Source of the DNA: Pseudonocardia halophobica
GTDB taxonomy: Bacteria; Actinomycetota; Actinomycetes; Mycobacteriales; Pseudonocardiaceae
NCBI RefSeq assembly: GCF_027922425.1
Contig: NZ_BSFQ01000006.1
Coordinates: 172,003 to 236,002, forward strand
Length of the DNA stretch: 64,000 nt
Reading direction: 5' to 3'
Every line of letters starts with the position of its first letter. Position 1 is the first letter of the stretch. The notes below the pieces were generated by a model, which saw only the letters and a program-made list of their open reading frames with translations, was not told the origin of the DNA and did not search any database. This document shows positions 17,405 through 25,799 of the stretch, in pieces. The translations under genes and the position numbers were made by a program.

Positions 17405-17971
17405 TGTCCATGACCGTCGTGCGCCGGGCCCGGCCGCGAGGCTCCGCCGCCGACTCGGCCGGCCCGGATCGCCTGTGACGGACTGGCGGGGCACCGTCAG
17501 TCGGCCGGCCGTTCGGGTATGCGGAGGGCCTGTCCGGTCTGGATCTTGTTGGGATCGCCAGTCGATCGCGGTTGGCAGCGAAGAGCATCTCGTGCAGCGC
17601 CGAATTGTTGTACTTCAGCCGTGCTATCCCTGACAGCGTCTCGCCGGCCCCCACGATGTGCTCGCCGAACCCCACGTATTCGTACGGCTGCACGAGCGCG
17701 GGACCGAAGGCCACACGGACGACCTGCTTGTGCAGCTCCGTCGCCGACCCGCCCGACGAGTACTCGAACACCTCGACCGAGCCGAGGTAGGTGGACGGGA
17801 CACGCGTCTGCACTGTGAAGCTGACCAGGAATGTGTCCCAGAGCCCGGTCCCACCCACCTTGAACGTGGTCTCGTCGAGCACGTTTGAGTGGTCGTCGCG
17901 GAGACGAGCGGCGAGCACCCCCTCGAATCCGGTTCCGACGCCGTGGTTCCCCCGAAATCGTGGAGGGTTCC

Positions 17972-18901
17972 CTATGCCGCGTCTCGGGTGAGGGCGGCGT
18001 TCTCGTAGATGATCGGTGGGAGCCCGGCGGCGGCGCTGTGTCGTCGCCGGTGGTTGTAGAAGCCGTAGCACCAGTCGATGACCACCGCCCGAGCCCTGCT
18101 GGTGGTGTCGAAGTCGTTGCGGGACAGTACTTCCCACTCCAGGCTGGAGAAGAACGCCTCCGCCGCGGCGTTGTCGAAGCACGACCCGACCCGGCCCATG
18201 GACTGGCGGATGTTCAGCCGCCGACACAGCGCGGTGAAGTTGCCCGCGGTGTAGGTCGAGCCGCGGTCGGTGTGGAAGATCACCCCTGCGATCCGGTCCG
18301 CGCCGCCGCGGGCCGCGACGGCCATCCGGATTGCCTCACAGGCCAACTCGGCGTTCGGGTGCAGTCCGGTGGCCGCGCCGAGCAGCCGCCGCGAGTACAG
18401 GTCGATCACCGTGGCCAGATACAGCTTGCCCGCCGCGGTGGGGATCTCGGTCATGTCCCCGACCCAGCGGCGGTTCGGCTCGGCCGCGGTGAAGGCCCGG
18501 CGCAGCAGGTCCGGGAACTTCGGCGCCGCCTTGTCCTGGCGGGTCAGCCCGTTGCGGCGGCGAATCCGGCGGGCGACCAGGCCTTGGCGGCGCATCGAGT
18601 CCGCCACGGTCTTCTCCGACACCTTCCACCCGGCCTCACGCAGGTCGGCGTGCAGACGGGGCGAGCCGTGCAGACGCTGGGCGTCGTCGAACGCCACGGC
18701 CACGGCGGCGTCCAACGCGCTACGGCGCCGCTCGGTCGGGGTCGCGCCACCGTCGGGGCTGTTGGCGCGGTCGAGCCACTTGTACAGCCAGGAGATCGAC
18801 ACCCCGAGCAGCGCGCAGGCCAGCGTGTGCGGCACCCGGTGGAAGGTCCTCTGGTCGGCGATGAAACGGGCCACGCTCACTTCGTCGCCTCCTTGACCCA
18901 C
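17972..18901 (-). CDS. IS3-family transposase OrfB (DDE integrase domain)
   Basis: Catalytic subunit. After an N-terminal HTH_21 region (RLHGSPRLHADLREAGWKVS), the rve integrase core shows GDMTEIPT (first D), FHTDRGSTYT (second D) and NAAAEAFFSSLEWE (E). It overlaps OrfA by 25 bp in a different frame, so it is made by -1 frameshifting or from an internal start such as VSVARFIADQ. Full length for the family (~300 residues) with no internal stops. Confidence 0.93.
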   Translation of the reverse strand: MGQGGDEVSVARFIADQRTFHRVPHTLACALLGVSISWLYKWLDRANSPDGGATPTERRRSALDAAVAVAFDDAQRLHGSPRLHADLREAGWKVSEKTVADSMRRQGLVARRIRRRNGLTRQDKAAPKFPDLLRRAFTAAEPNRRWVGDMTEIPTAAGKLYLATVIDLYSRRLLGAATGLHPNAELACEAIRMAVAARGGADRIAGVIFHTDRGSTYTAGNFTALCRRLNIRQSMGRVGSCFDNAAAEAFFSSLEWEVLSRNDFDTTSRARAVVIDWCYGFYNHRRRHSAAAGLPPIIYENAALTRDAA

Positions 18902-19167
18902 AGGACCACGGATCGCTTGAGGACATCACGCTCCATCCGCAGCTCGGCGTTCTCCGCCCGGAGCCGCTTGAGCTCCTCAACGTCGCCCCGGGACAGGCCC
19001 TCGGTGTCCTCGCGGGCCTCGCGTGCGCGGGCCACCCAGTTGCCCAGCGTGCCCTCGTTAACCCCCAGGTCGCGGGCGACCTGGGCGATCGGCTTGCCCG
19101 TCTCCTCCACGATCCGGACCGCCCCGTCACGGAACTCCCGGTCGTATCGCTTCCGTACCTCTGGCAT
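18877..19167 (-). CDS. IS3-family transposase OrfA
   Basis: 96 residues: a helix-turn-helix (REFRDGAVRIVEETGKPIAQVARDLGVNEG) and a leucine-zipper-like helix (LKRLRAENAELRMERDVLKR). It binds the IS ends and supports OrfB. Confidence 0.92.
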   Translation of the reverse strand: MPEVRKRYDREFRDGAVRIVEETGKPIAQVARDLGVNEGTLGNWVARAREAREDTEGLSRGDVEELKRLRAENAELRMERDVLKRSVVLWVKEATK

Positions 19168-19338
19168 CGCTACCCCTTATAGCTGATGCCTCCCCGATCA
19201 TGGGGGAACCGCACGCCCACGACGGAGATGGTGTTGCCGACGATGTCGAACTCGCCTGGGTTGCGGATGATGACCGGTGGAATGCCACTCATGTAAACGA
19301 ACCCTTCAGGAGTCGGTGGAACGGCCGGACCGGCTGAA

Positions 19339-20118
19339 TCAGAGGGTGAACTGCTTGAGGTCGACCCCGTTCAGCTGTTCATAGGTGCGCAGGCGCATTC
19401 GGAACATGCCGTGGTCGCCCCAGCCCGTACCCCAGCTGTTGGCGTAGGTGATGACGCTGTCGAAGACGTCACGGGTGTCGAGCTCGACGCCGAGCGCCTC
19501 GACCTCGTGACCTCCGGCGATCCCGCTGGACGTCCAGGTCGGGTCCGCGTCGATGAATCCGTCGGCGTCCGGTTGGAAGAACGCTCGGTACCACGGCATG
19601 CCCTGGAGCACAGGGCCCGACTGGAGCAGGGTCAGGAATCCGTAGGCCGTGCGAGCCCAGGTGTAGCCCTTGATGGTGCCCCTCGACTTCAGGACCCGGC
19701 AGATCGCGAGCCCTGACGAACCGGTGTCCTCGGGTGGGTACGACCCCGGGAACGGGTCGATCTCGGTTGCCTCTGAGTAGAGCTTGACCGCGAACTTCTC
19801 GCAGGCTCGTTCGTCGTCCGGATCGGGAAGAACCTTCTGGCCGACAGCACTGTAGAAGGGTTCGGTGCCCAGGGCACCGGTGCCGGCATTGCCCGTGCAC
19901 GAACCGAGCTTCCCCTGATCGAGAATGGTCACGACACGCTGCCAGAGGCGGTCCTTCAGAGTCGTGTTCATGGCGGCCACGTCGTTCTCGACCATGTAAG
20001 CCAAGCTTCGGGCGTCCAGCAGTTGGTGCCGGCCGAGCCGCATGCCGTGCTGCGGATCTTCGCTCATCCGATGGTAGAGAATTCCGTTTCCGAGGAGCCC
20101 GTGGAACATCTCGATCAA
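19339..20118 (-). CDS. papain-like (C1-type) cysteine protease, no export signal
   Basis: 259 residues from the ATG at 20118. The papain signature is complete: DQGKLGSCTGNA (oxyanion Gln and catalytic Cys at ~66-75), GGHEVEALGV (catalytic His ~202), and YANSWGTGWGDHGMFRM (catalytic Asn ~227). There is no signal peptide and only a short N-terminal extension, so it acts inside the cell. Divergently transcribed from a chagasin-type inhibitor gene 322 bp away, with the two best copies of the island dyad between them. The downstream partner is the disrupted Gmad2-LysM gene. Likely an intracellular proteolytic effector held in check by the inhibitor (inference). Confidence 0.88.
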   Translation of the reverse strand: MIEMFHGLLGNGILYHRMSEDPQHGMRLGRHQLLDARSLAYMVENDVAAMNTTLKDRLWQRVVTILDQGKLGSCTGNAGTGALGTEPFYSAVGQKVLPDPDDERACEKFAVKLYSEATEIDPFPGSYPPEDTGSSGLAICRVLKSRGTIKGYTWARTAYGFLTLLQSGPVLQGMPWYRAFFQPDADGFIDADPTWTSSGIAGGHEVEALGVELDTRDVFDSVITYANSWGTGWGDHGMFRMRLRTYEQLNGVDLKQFTL

Positions 20119-20440
20119 CCCCCGTCAGTTGGTCGGCCTGGGAACACGACGACGCCGGGCCCGAGTGACCGACTTCGTCGCACTCGGTGGCGCGGCATCA
20201 TTGTCGTCCCGGCGACTGCTCGGGCGAGTACGCAGTACTGCGTAGTATCTGTGCGGGCTTGAAGCGCCTCCAAGAATACGCAGTACTGCGTACCCGCCTA
20301 TACCGGACCTGCTGTGAAGAATGGGTCGCGACGCCGACCGAAGCCGCGGTAGCGTGTGCCTACCGGCAGCAGGGACAGCCTCCTGCTCCCGAAGCGGGAC
20401 GACGCCGTGCACGCCTGACCGCACAGGTGGAGGAGGGCGC
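20119..20440. promoter_or_regulatory. protease/inhibitor divergent region with two perfect 16-bp palindromes
   Basis: TACGCAGTACTGCGTA occurs exactly at 20229-20244 and again at 20277-20292; the centres are 48 bp apart. Such paired perfect palindromes in a divergent gap are typical operators for a dimeric repressor or activator. No regulator gene is adjacent. There is no coding sequence in the gap. Confidence 0.75.
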
Positions 20441-20746
20441 GTGGAGCTGAGCGCAGCCGACGCGAATTCGAGGCGTTCCGCGACGGTCGGGGACGAGATC
20501 GTCGTTCGCCTTCCGGAGACACCCACGTCCGGGTATCAGTGGCTTCCGGAGATCGATCCCTCGGCGCTGCAGGTGGTCGACGATACGTACGAGTTCGATC
20601 AGAACCGGCGTGGGGGCAGCGGAGTCCATCGCTTCACTTTTCGGGCGCTCCGCGAGGGGCCCACACTGTTGAAGCTCGTGAACCGTCGGCCGTGGGAGCA
20701 GCAGGGTTCCGAGGAGTACCGGGTGGACCTGCGTATCCGACGCTGA
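20441..20746 (+). CDS. chagasin-family (I42) cysteine protease inhibitor
   Basis: 101 residues from a GTG with AGGAGGGC just upstream. All three inhibitor loops of the family are visible: PTSGYQWLP (L4-type NPTTGY loop), GGSGVHRFTFRA (GxxG loop) and NRRPWEQ (RPW loop). No signal peptide, matching the cytoplasmic C1 protease across the promoter. Chagasins block papain-like enzymes by inserting these loops into the active-site cleft, so it is the predicted antidote or regulator of the 19339-20118 protease. Confidence 0.88.
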   Translation: MELSAADANSRRSATVGDEIVVRLPETPTSGYQWLPEIDPSALQVVDDTYEFDQNRRGGSGVHRFTFRALREGPTLLKLVNRRPWEQQGSEEYRVDLRIRR

Positions 20747-20900
20747 GCCCTTGCGCATGGTGCGGCCCGCCGTCGGAACCCTCGGAATCTCCCCGGGTAT
20801 GGGAAGAACTACGTATTGCTCACGTACTCGCGACGCGTCAGCGTCTGTTCTCGTCGTCAACGGTCGAGAATCGGGGATCAGGCGTGTGGAGGAGTCGCGC

Positions 20901-21347
20901 ATGAACGTGCGGATCGAGTTGCAGGGACCCGCGGTCTCGTCGGATGATCTTCGCTCCTTACGTGCATGGCTCGTGGAGGAGGAGGACCTGCGTGGTCGTG
21001 TCCGCGAGGTGCAGAGAGCACCTGATGCGGACAGCCTGGGGCCGACGCTCGAAGCCCTGCAGATCATCGCCGATCCAGCGGCGGGAGTGCTCACCGCCGC
21101 GCTGGTCACCTGGCTGAAGAACCGCACCGGCACTCTCAAATTGGTCGTGAGGTCCGAGAGCGGTGCAAGCGTGGAACTGGAGTCGAGTCACGCGCGCACG
21201 GTCCGGGCTGAGGAAGTGGGCGACCTGGCGGAGCGTCTCTCCGCGATGATCGAGGAAGAGCCGGAGCACGCCGACCCCGATGGACCAGGACGAGTCGCCG
21301 AGGTCCGTTCCGTTCGACGCGGCCAGGCCGGGGCGAACCGGGAATGA
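20901..21347 (+). CDS. EACC1-like effector-associated protein
   Basis: 148 residues, ATG at 20901 after a GGAGG sequence. Sequence pattern: MNVRIELQGP, ...LRSLRAWLVEEEDLRGRV..., a small-residue hydrophobic helix (DPAAGVLTAALVTWLKNR), then LKLVVRSESGASVELES. This is the pattern of 'effector-associated constant component 1', which accompanies caspase-like or trypsin-like effectors and STAND ATPases in actinobacterial conflict systems. Its stop overlaps the start of the caspase-STAND-WD40 gene (ATGA), so the pair is translationally coupled. An imperfect dyad (TACGTATTGCTCACGTA, 20810-20826) precedes the gene. Confidence 0.75.
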   Translation: MNVRIELQGPAVSSDDLRSLRAWLVEEEDLRGRVREVQRAPDADSLGPTLEALQIIADPAAGVLTAALVTWLKNRTGTLKLVVRSESGASVELESSHARTVRAEEVGDLAERLSAMIEEEPEHADPDGPGRVAEVRSVRRGQAGANRE

Positions 21348-24300
21348 CCGGCCTGGACGGCGCGGGTGTCCGAGTCGTTCTGCTGGGAACGGGGTCGCAC
21401 GGCGCGGGCTCGGTCCTGCCGCCGGTGCCGGCTGTCCCGGCGACCGTGCGCGCCGTGGAACACTGCCTGCTTCATGTCTGCGGAGTTCGCACGGAGAACG
21501 TGAGTTCCCTGATCGATCCGGCCGATCCGGAAAGGGCGCTCGACGCGATCATCGGAGCGTCGTCTGCGGCCACCGACGTCCTTCTGGTGTATTACGTCGG
21601 GCACGGGGTCTTGAATGCTGCGGGCAACCTTCACCTGGCAACTCGGGCGACGATCGACCTGACGCGGGGTAAGGCCGGATTTCAGGCATTGTCGTATGTC
21701 GAGATCGCCGAGGCGGTGCTGAACTGTCAGGCGCGCACAGTCATCGTCGTCCTGGACTGCTGCTACTCGAACCGGGCGCACGTTCCGGTACCGAGCGGCG
21801 CCCTTCTCGTGTCGGCCGACCGCGATGAGCATGCCCTGGCCCCTGTAGGTGAGCAGTACACCGGGTTCAGCGGGGAACTGGTCCGTGCGTTGTGTGAGGG
21901 CGTGCCGACGGCGCCGGCCCATATCCGGCTGCAGCATCTCTACGACTACTTGTCCCGCAGGATGACGGTCCGTGGCCGCCCCCAGCCGATTCTTCGCACC
22001 GGGAACCTCGCGAGCGACGTGGCGCTGGCGGTCAACCGCGCGTACAGGAACGAACCGGAGCCGCCCGACGCGCCGACGGAACCCGAGTGGAGAGGAACGT
22101 GTCCCTACCGCGGACTGGAGCCGTATTCGGCTCAGGACCATCTGGTTTTCCGGGGCAGGGGCGCTCTTACGGCGCACGTACTGAGCCGCCTCGCCGAGCG
22201 CACCCGTACCGGTGGAGTGACCGTGGTCGCGGGGCCCTCGGGATCCGGCAAGTCGTCGCTACTTGCCGCGGGTGTCCTTCCGGCGATCTCACACGGGGAC
22301 CTGGGGGTGACGGGTTCGGCAGCGTGGCCGCATATCACGATCACGCCGGGACCCGACCCGTTCCGCGCCTTGGCGGCCGGGCTCGCGCGGCTCACCGGTC
22401 AAGACGCGGGTCTGCTGGCGGCACACCTCGTCCGGGGGCCGCGGGCCGTGCGCGAAGCCATTGCCGACGTCGTCGCTCCGCGGTCTGCCGTCAACAGGAC
22501 CGACCAGCGAGTGGTGCTCGTCGTGGATCAGTTCGAGGAGCTCTTCACTCACGTGACCTCGGACGAGGTGCGGCACGACTTCGTGGCTGCACTGCACGCC
22601 GTGGCCGGAGCCGGGGAGCACGCCCTGGCTCTGGTCGTTCTCGGACTACGGTCGGACTTTCATGGGCAGTGTGCCCGCTTCCCCGCTCTGGTGACCGCGC
22701 TCGAGAGCAACCAGATCGTCGTCGGGCCCATGTCCTACCGCGAGCTGCGGGCCGCGATCGTCGAACCCGCCCAAGAGGCCGGCCTCGAACTGGAGCCCGG
22801 CCTCGTCGACATCTTGCTCCGCGACACCGGCGCCGTCCCGAGCTACGACCGAAGTGCCGAATACGATCCAGGCGCTCTGCCCTACCTCTCGCACGCACTG
22901 CTCGCCACGTGGCAGCGCCGCCGCAACAACCTCTTGACCGTCCGGGGATATCACGAGGTGGGCGGCGTGGTCGGGGCGATCGCCGGTACCGCCGACCGTA
23001 CCTTCTCGTCTCTGGACGTCGCGGCTCAGCAGGCAGCACGACGGTTGCTCCTTGCGATGGTCCGGATCAGTGCGGATACGCCTGACACGCGCCGCCGCCT
23101 CTCGTACGACTCGATGTTCGAGGTCCTGCCGCACAGGGCACCTGCGAGCGCAGCACTCCATGCGCTCGCCGACGCACGCCTGATCACCTTGGATCAACAC
23201 GGCGCGCAGATCACTCATGAAGCCCTCATACGTTCGTGGCCGCGGCTACGGGAGTGGCTCGACCAGGACAGGGCCGAGCGGCTCCTGCACCAAGCGGTGG
23301 AGGATGCAGCGGCAGCCTGGAAGAACGAGCACAGGGATGCGTCTCTTCTGTATCGCGGGAGCCGACTGGCGACTGCCCGCGATTGGGCGATGACACGGCC
23401 ACCCACCGAGCTCAGCGTCACCGCTCGCGAGTTCATGGCCGCGTCCGTCCGGTACCGACGCCGTGCCCGACGCGCTCGTCAGAGCGGAGTAGCCGCGCTG
23501 GCCGTCCTGTTGGTCCTGGTGACCGGTGTTTCGGTGTTCGCCCTGCAGCAGCGCGCCGTTGCAGACACACAACGCGACCGCGCAGTGTTCAACCAGCTAC
23601 TCGCCAAGGCCGATCAGCTACTGGACAGTGACCAATCCCTCGCGGCTCAGCTGCTCGTCACCGCGTATCGGATGTCGCCGACTCCGGCTCTCTACACGAA
23701 ATTGGTCGAGACGGGAGCGCGGGCATTGTCGAGACCGTTCACCCTCGGCGGGAAAGATGTCTACTGTGTGGCATTCAGTCCAGACGGAAGTTTACTGGCA
23801 ACTGCCGGCGCGGATAACACCCTGCAGATGTGGAAGGTCGACCGCGAGGGCCATGTGGCTCCGGTGGGGTCGCCGGTCGGAGTGACTGTATACGCGGTAC
23901 GCGCGCTTGCTTTTAGGCCGGACGGCAAGCTGCTCTTCACAGGTGACGGCAATGGCGCGATGCATCTCTGGAGGGTAGGTGCCGAGGGTGATCTCACACC
24001 TGTGGACGGGACGTTCAATCACGGCGCCTGGGTCACCTCGGCCGCCTTCAGCCCGGACGGTCGGACACTTGCAACCGCAAGCTCGGACAATACCGTGAAA
24101 TTGTGGGACGTCACGGATCCGGCGCGCTGGAAGCCGGCCGGCCCACCACTCTCGGGCCACAGCAACTTCGTCTATTCAGTCGCATTCAGCCGCGATGGGC
24201 GGCATCTCGCCACGGGCGCCGGGGACTCGACGGTCCGGCTCTGGGATGTGTCCGACCCTTCAACTGCCAACTCCAAGGTCCTGATTCTGCGAGGTCACAC

Positions 24301-25771
24301 GGCTTTCGTCACCTCGGTCGCGTTCAGCCCGGACGGCCGGACCTTGGCCAGCGGGGGCGGCGATGGCAAAGTTAGGTTATGGGATGCGAGCGATCCTGGA
24401 GGCGCCAACGGTGTACGGCCGAGAGGTGCGCCACTGGCCGGTCACAACTCGGTGACCTCACTTTCCTACAATTCGGCGGGAAATATGCTGGCAAGCGGGG
24501 GAGACGAAGGTACGGTGCGACTGTGGGATCTCGGCAGCGCTGACGGTGCAGCCCTGATGGGTACACCCCTGAAGGGGCACAAAGGCCCTTTGTGGTCCGT
24601 CGCCTTCCGCTCTGAGGCAAACTTGCTGGCGACCGCCAGCGCCGACGGGACTTTCCGAGTGTGGGATCTGCCGAATATCGCAACGCATTCTCAACCTGTC
24701 AATTCGGTGGGGTTCAGTCCGGACGGGCGGACTCTGGCGACTGGGACCTCGCCGGTCGCCGGTACGACTGCCGGTCCTTCCGGCCCAGGTGACGCCGCTA
24801 CCTCTGGTCCCTCGTTGTGGTTCTGGCAGCTGCCCGGGCTGGAGGAGCCGGTCCCCGTGGCCGGGTCGAAGACGGATTCTCACACGAGCATCGTCGGCGG
24901 TTTCACATCGGACGGGCGTTTACTAATCACGGGTAGTCCTCAGGGTGTGCAGTTGTGGGACGCCAGCGTCCCCGATCGCGTGATACCCGATGGACAACCG
25001 ATCTTGTCCCCGTCCGGAAACTTGTACTGGTTGGGGGTGACGAACAACGCAATGTTGATCGGTGACTCCGACGGGCGTGTACAGATTTGGGACATCGGGT
25101 TCTCGCGAGAACCGTCTGCGGTCGGAGGCCCAATACAAGTCGGTCAGGGCGCCGACGCAGGCCCTGTGATCCACTCGATGGACCTCAGCCCCGATGGACG
25201 CACCATTGCTGTAGGGTACGACGACTACAGTCTCGGCATCTTCCAGATAGGCGGCTCACCTGGAGAAGAACCTCACTCGTCCTATTGGCAGGTCGCGGGC
25301 GCCACGGTCGACGCACTCGCTTTCAGCCCCGATGGTCACTCACTCGCGGTGAGTAACGACAATGGCCGAGTAGAACTCTGGGATGTTACGAACCCGAACT
25401 CCATCGCGTCGATAAGTGCGATAGCGACCGGTCACTCGGGTTATGTGCCGAGCCTCGCGTTCAGTGCGGACGGGCTAATCCTGGCAACGGGTGGCGCCGA
25501 CAAGACGGTCCGTTTGTGGAACGTCGCCGACCGTGCGAACCCGACCAGCGTCGGTGAGCCGCTGACGGGCCACACCGACGCAGTTACGCATCTCGCCTTC
25601 AGCCGCGACGGGCGCTATTTGGCGAGTGGAAGCGTGGACAGGACGGTTAGCCTGTGGGACACCGATGTCCTCGGAGCGATCGCCCGCATCTGCACTGACG
25701 CCGGAGAGGTCATCTCTGCCGAACAGCAGCAGCTCTACGATCTCGAAGTACCGTCGCTGCAGGCGTGTTGA
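21344..25771 (+). CDS. caspase-like protease - STAND NTPase - WD40 protein
   Basis: 1475 residues. Caspase/metacaspase domain ~1-230 with catalytic His in LLVYYVGHGVLN (~86) and Cys in VIVVLDCCYS (~136). An nSTAND NTPase follows from CPYRGLEPYSAQDHLVFRGR (~251): Walker A GPSGSGKSSLL (~297) and Walker B VVLVVDQFEELF (~392), then a winged-helix/helical arm. One TM-like helix (SGVAALAVLLVLVTGVSVFAL, ~715-735) and a short helix precede about 14 WD40 repeats (~800-1465), enough for two seven-bladed propellers. Some blades are nearly canonical (FSPDGRTLATASSDNTVKLW); blades 8-11 are diverged. Expected mode: propeller senses a ligand, ATP-driven oligomerisation activates the caspase. Coupled to EACC1. 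Confidence 0.93.
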   Translation: MTGLDGAGVRVVLLGTGSHGAGSVLPPVPAVPATVRAVEHCLLHVCGVRTENVSSLIDPADPERALDAIIGASSAATDVLLVYYVGHGVLNAAGNLHLATRATIDLTRGKAGFQALSYVEIAEAVLNCQARTVIVVLDCCYSNRAHVPVPSGALLVSADRDEHALAPVGEQYTGFSGELVRALCEGVPTAPAHIRLQHLYDYLSRRMTVRGRPQPILRTGNLASDVALAVNRAYRNEPEPPDAPTEPEWRGTCPYRGLEPYSAQDHLVFRGRGALTAHVLSRLAERTRTGGVTVVAGPSGSGKSSLLAAGVLPAISHGDLGVTGSAAWPHITITPGPDPFRALAAGLARLTGQDAGLLAAHLVRGPRAVREAIADVVAPRSAVNRTDQRVVLVVDQFEELFTHVTSDEVRHDFVAALHAVAGAGEHALALVVLGLRSDFHGQCARFPALVTALESNQIVVGPMSYRELRAAIVEPAQEAGLELEPGLVDILLRDTGAVPSYDRSAEYDPGALPYLSHALLATWQRRRNNLLTVRGYHEVGGVVGAIAGTADRTFSSLDVAAQQAARRLLLAMVRISADTPDTRRRLSYDSMFEVLPHRAPASAALHALADARLITLDQHGAQITHEALIRSWPRLREWLDQDRAERLLHQAVEDAAAAWKNEHRDASLLYRGSRLATARDWAMTRPPTELSVTAREFMAASVRYRRRARRARQSGVAALAVLLVLVTGVSVFALQQRAVADTQRDRAVFNQLLAKADQLLDSDQSLAAQLLVTAYRMSPTPALYTKLVETGARALSRPFTLGGKDVYCVAFSPDGSLLATAGADNTLQMWKVDREGHVAPVGSPVGVTVYAVRALAFRPDGKLLFTGDGNGAMHLWRVGAEGDLTPVDGTFNHGAWVTSAAFSPDGRTLATASSDNTVKLWDVTDPARWKPAGPPLSGHSNFVYSVAFSRDGRHLATGAGDSTVRLWDVSDPSTANSKVLILRGHTAFVTSVAFSPDGRTLASGGGDGKVRLWDASDPGGANGVRPRGAPLAGHNSVTSLSYNSAGNMLASGGDEGTVRLWDLGSADGAALMGTPLKGHKGPLWSVAFRSEANLLATASADGTFRVWDLPNIATHSQPVNSVGFSPDGRTLATGTSPVAGTTAGPSGPGDAATSGPSLWFWQLPGLEEPVPVAGSKTDSHTSIVGGFTSDGRLLITGSPQGVQLWDASVPDRVIPDGQPILSPSGNLYWLGVTNNAMLIGDSDGRVQIWDIGFSREPSAVGGPIQVGQGADAGPVIHSMDLSPDGRTIAVGYDDYSLGIFQIGGSPGEEPHSSYWQVAGATVDALAFSPDGHSLAVSNDNGRVELWDVTNPNSIASISAIATGHSGYVPSLAFSADGLILATGGADKTVRLWNVADRANPTSVGEPLTGHTDAVTHLAFSRDGRYLASGSVDRTVSLWDTDVLGAIARICTDAGEVISAEQQQLYDLEVPSLQAC

Positions 25772-25799
25772 CATCTGCTTCAATGGCGATGGCTCCTGC

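Larger units (their letters stand above)
17943..19212 (-). mobile_element. IS3-family insertion sequence (1270 bp)
   Basis: The ends carry imperfect inverted repeats beginning GTGGTTCCCCC (left) and GCGGTTCCCCC (right, complement), each followed by a matching ATCGNGGAGG block. They are flanked by a 5-bp target duplication ACGCC (17938-17942 and 19213-19217). It encodes overlapping OrfA and OrfB. Both frames are intact, so the element may be active. It interrupts the Gmad2-LysM gene. Confidence 0.92.
17497..19292 (-). pseudogene. Gmad2-LysM protein gene, split by an IS3-family insertion
   Basis: The ATG at 19292 begins MSGIPPVIIRNPGEFDIVG; the reading resumes at 17937 as GTGFEGVLAARL after the IS (17943-19212). 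Removing the IS and one GGCGT copy restores ...SVVGVGTGFEGV... in frame, so the gene was intact. The product had a Gmad2-type Ig-like domain followed by a LysM domain (GFGEHIVGAGETLSGIARLKY), but no signal peptide. A second lesion, a missing base at ~17555, shifts the last 19 codons (DPNKIQTGQALRIPE is in another frame); this one could be a sequence error. It lies 46 bp downstream of the C1 protease gene and was probably co-transcribed with it. Confidence 0.85.

Noticed and set aside
17310..18227. single 305-codon minus frame across the IS boundary
   Set aside because: An accidental fusion of IS sequence with the 3' part of the Gmad2-LysM gene; the split-gene reading with a target duplication explains it better.
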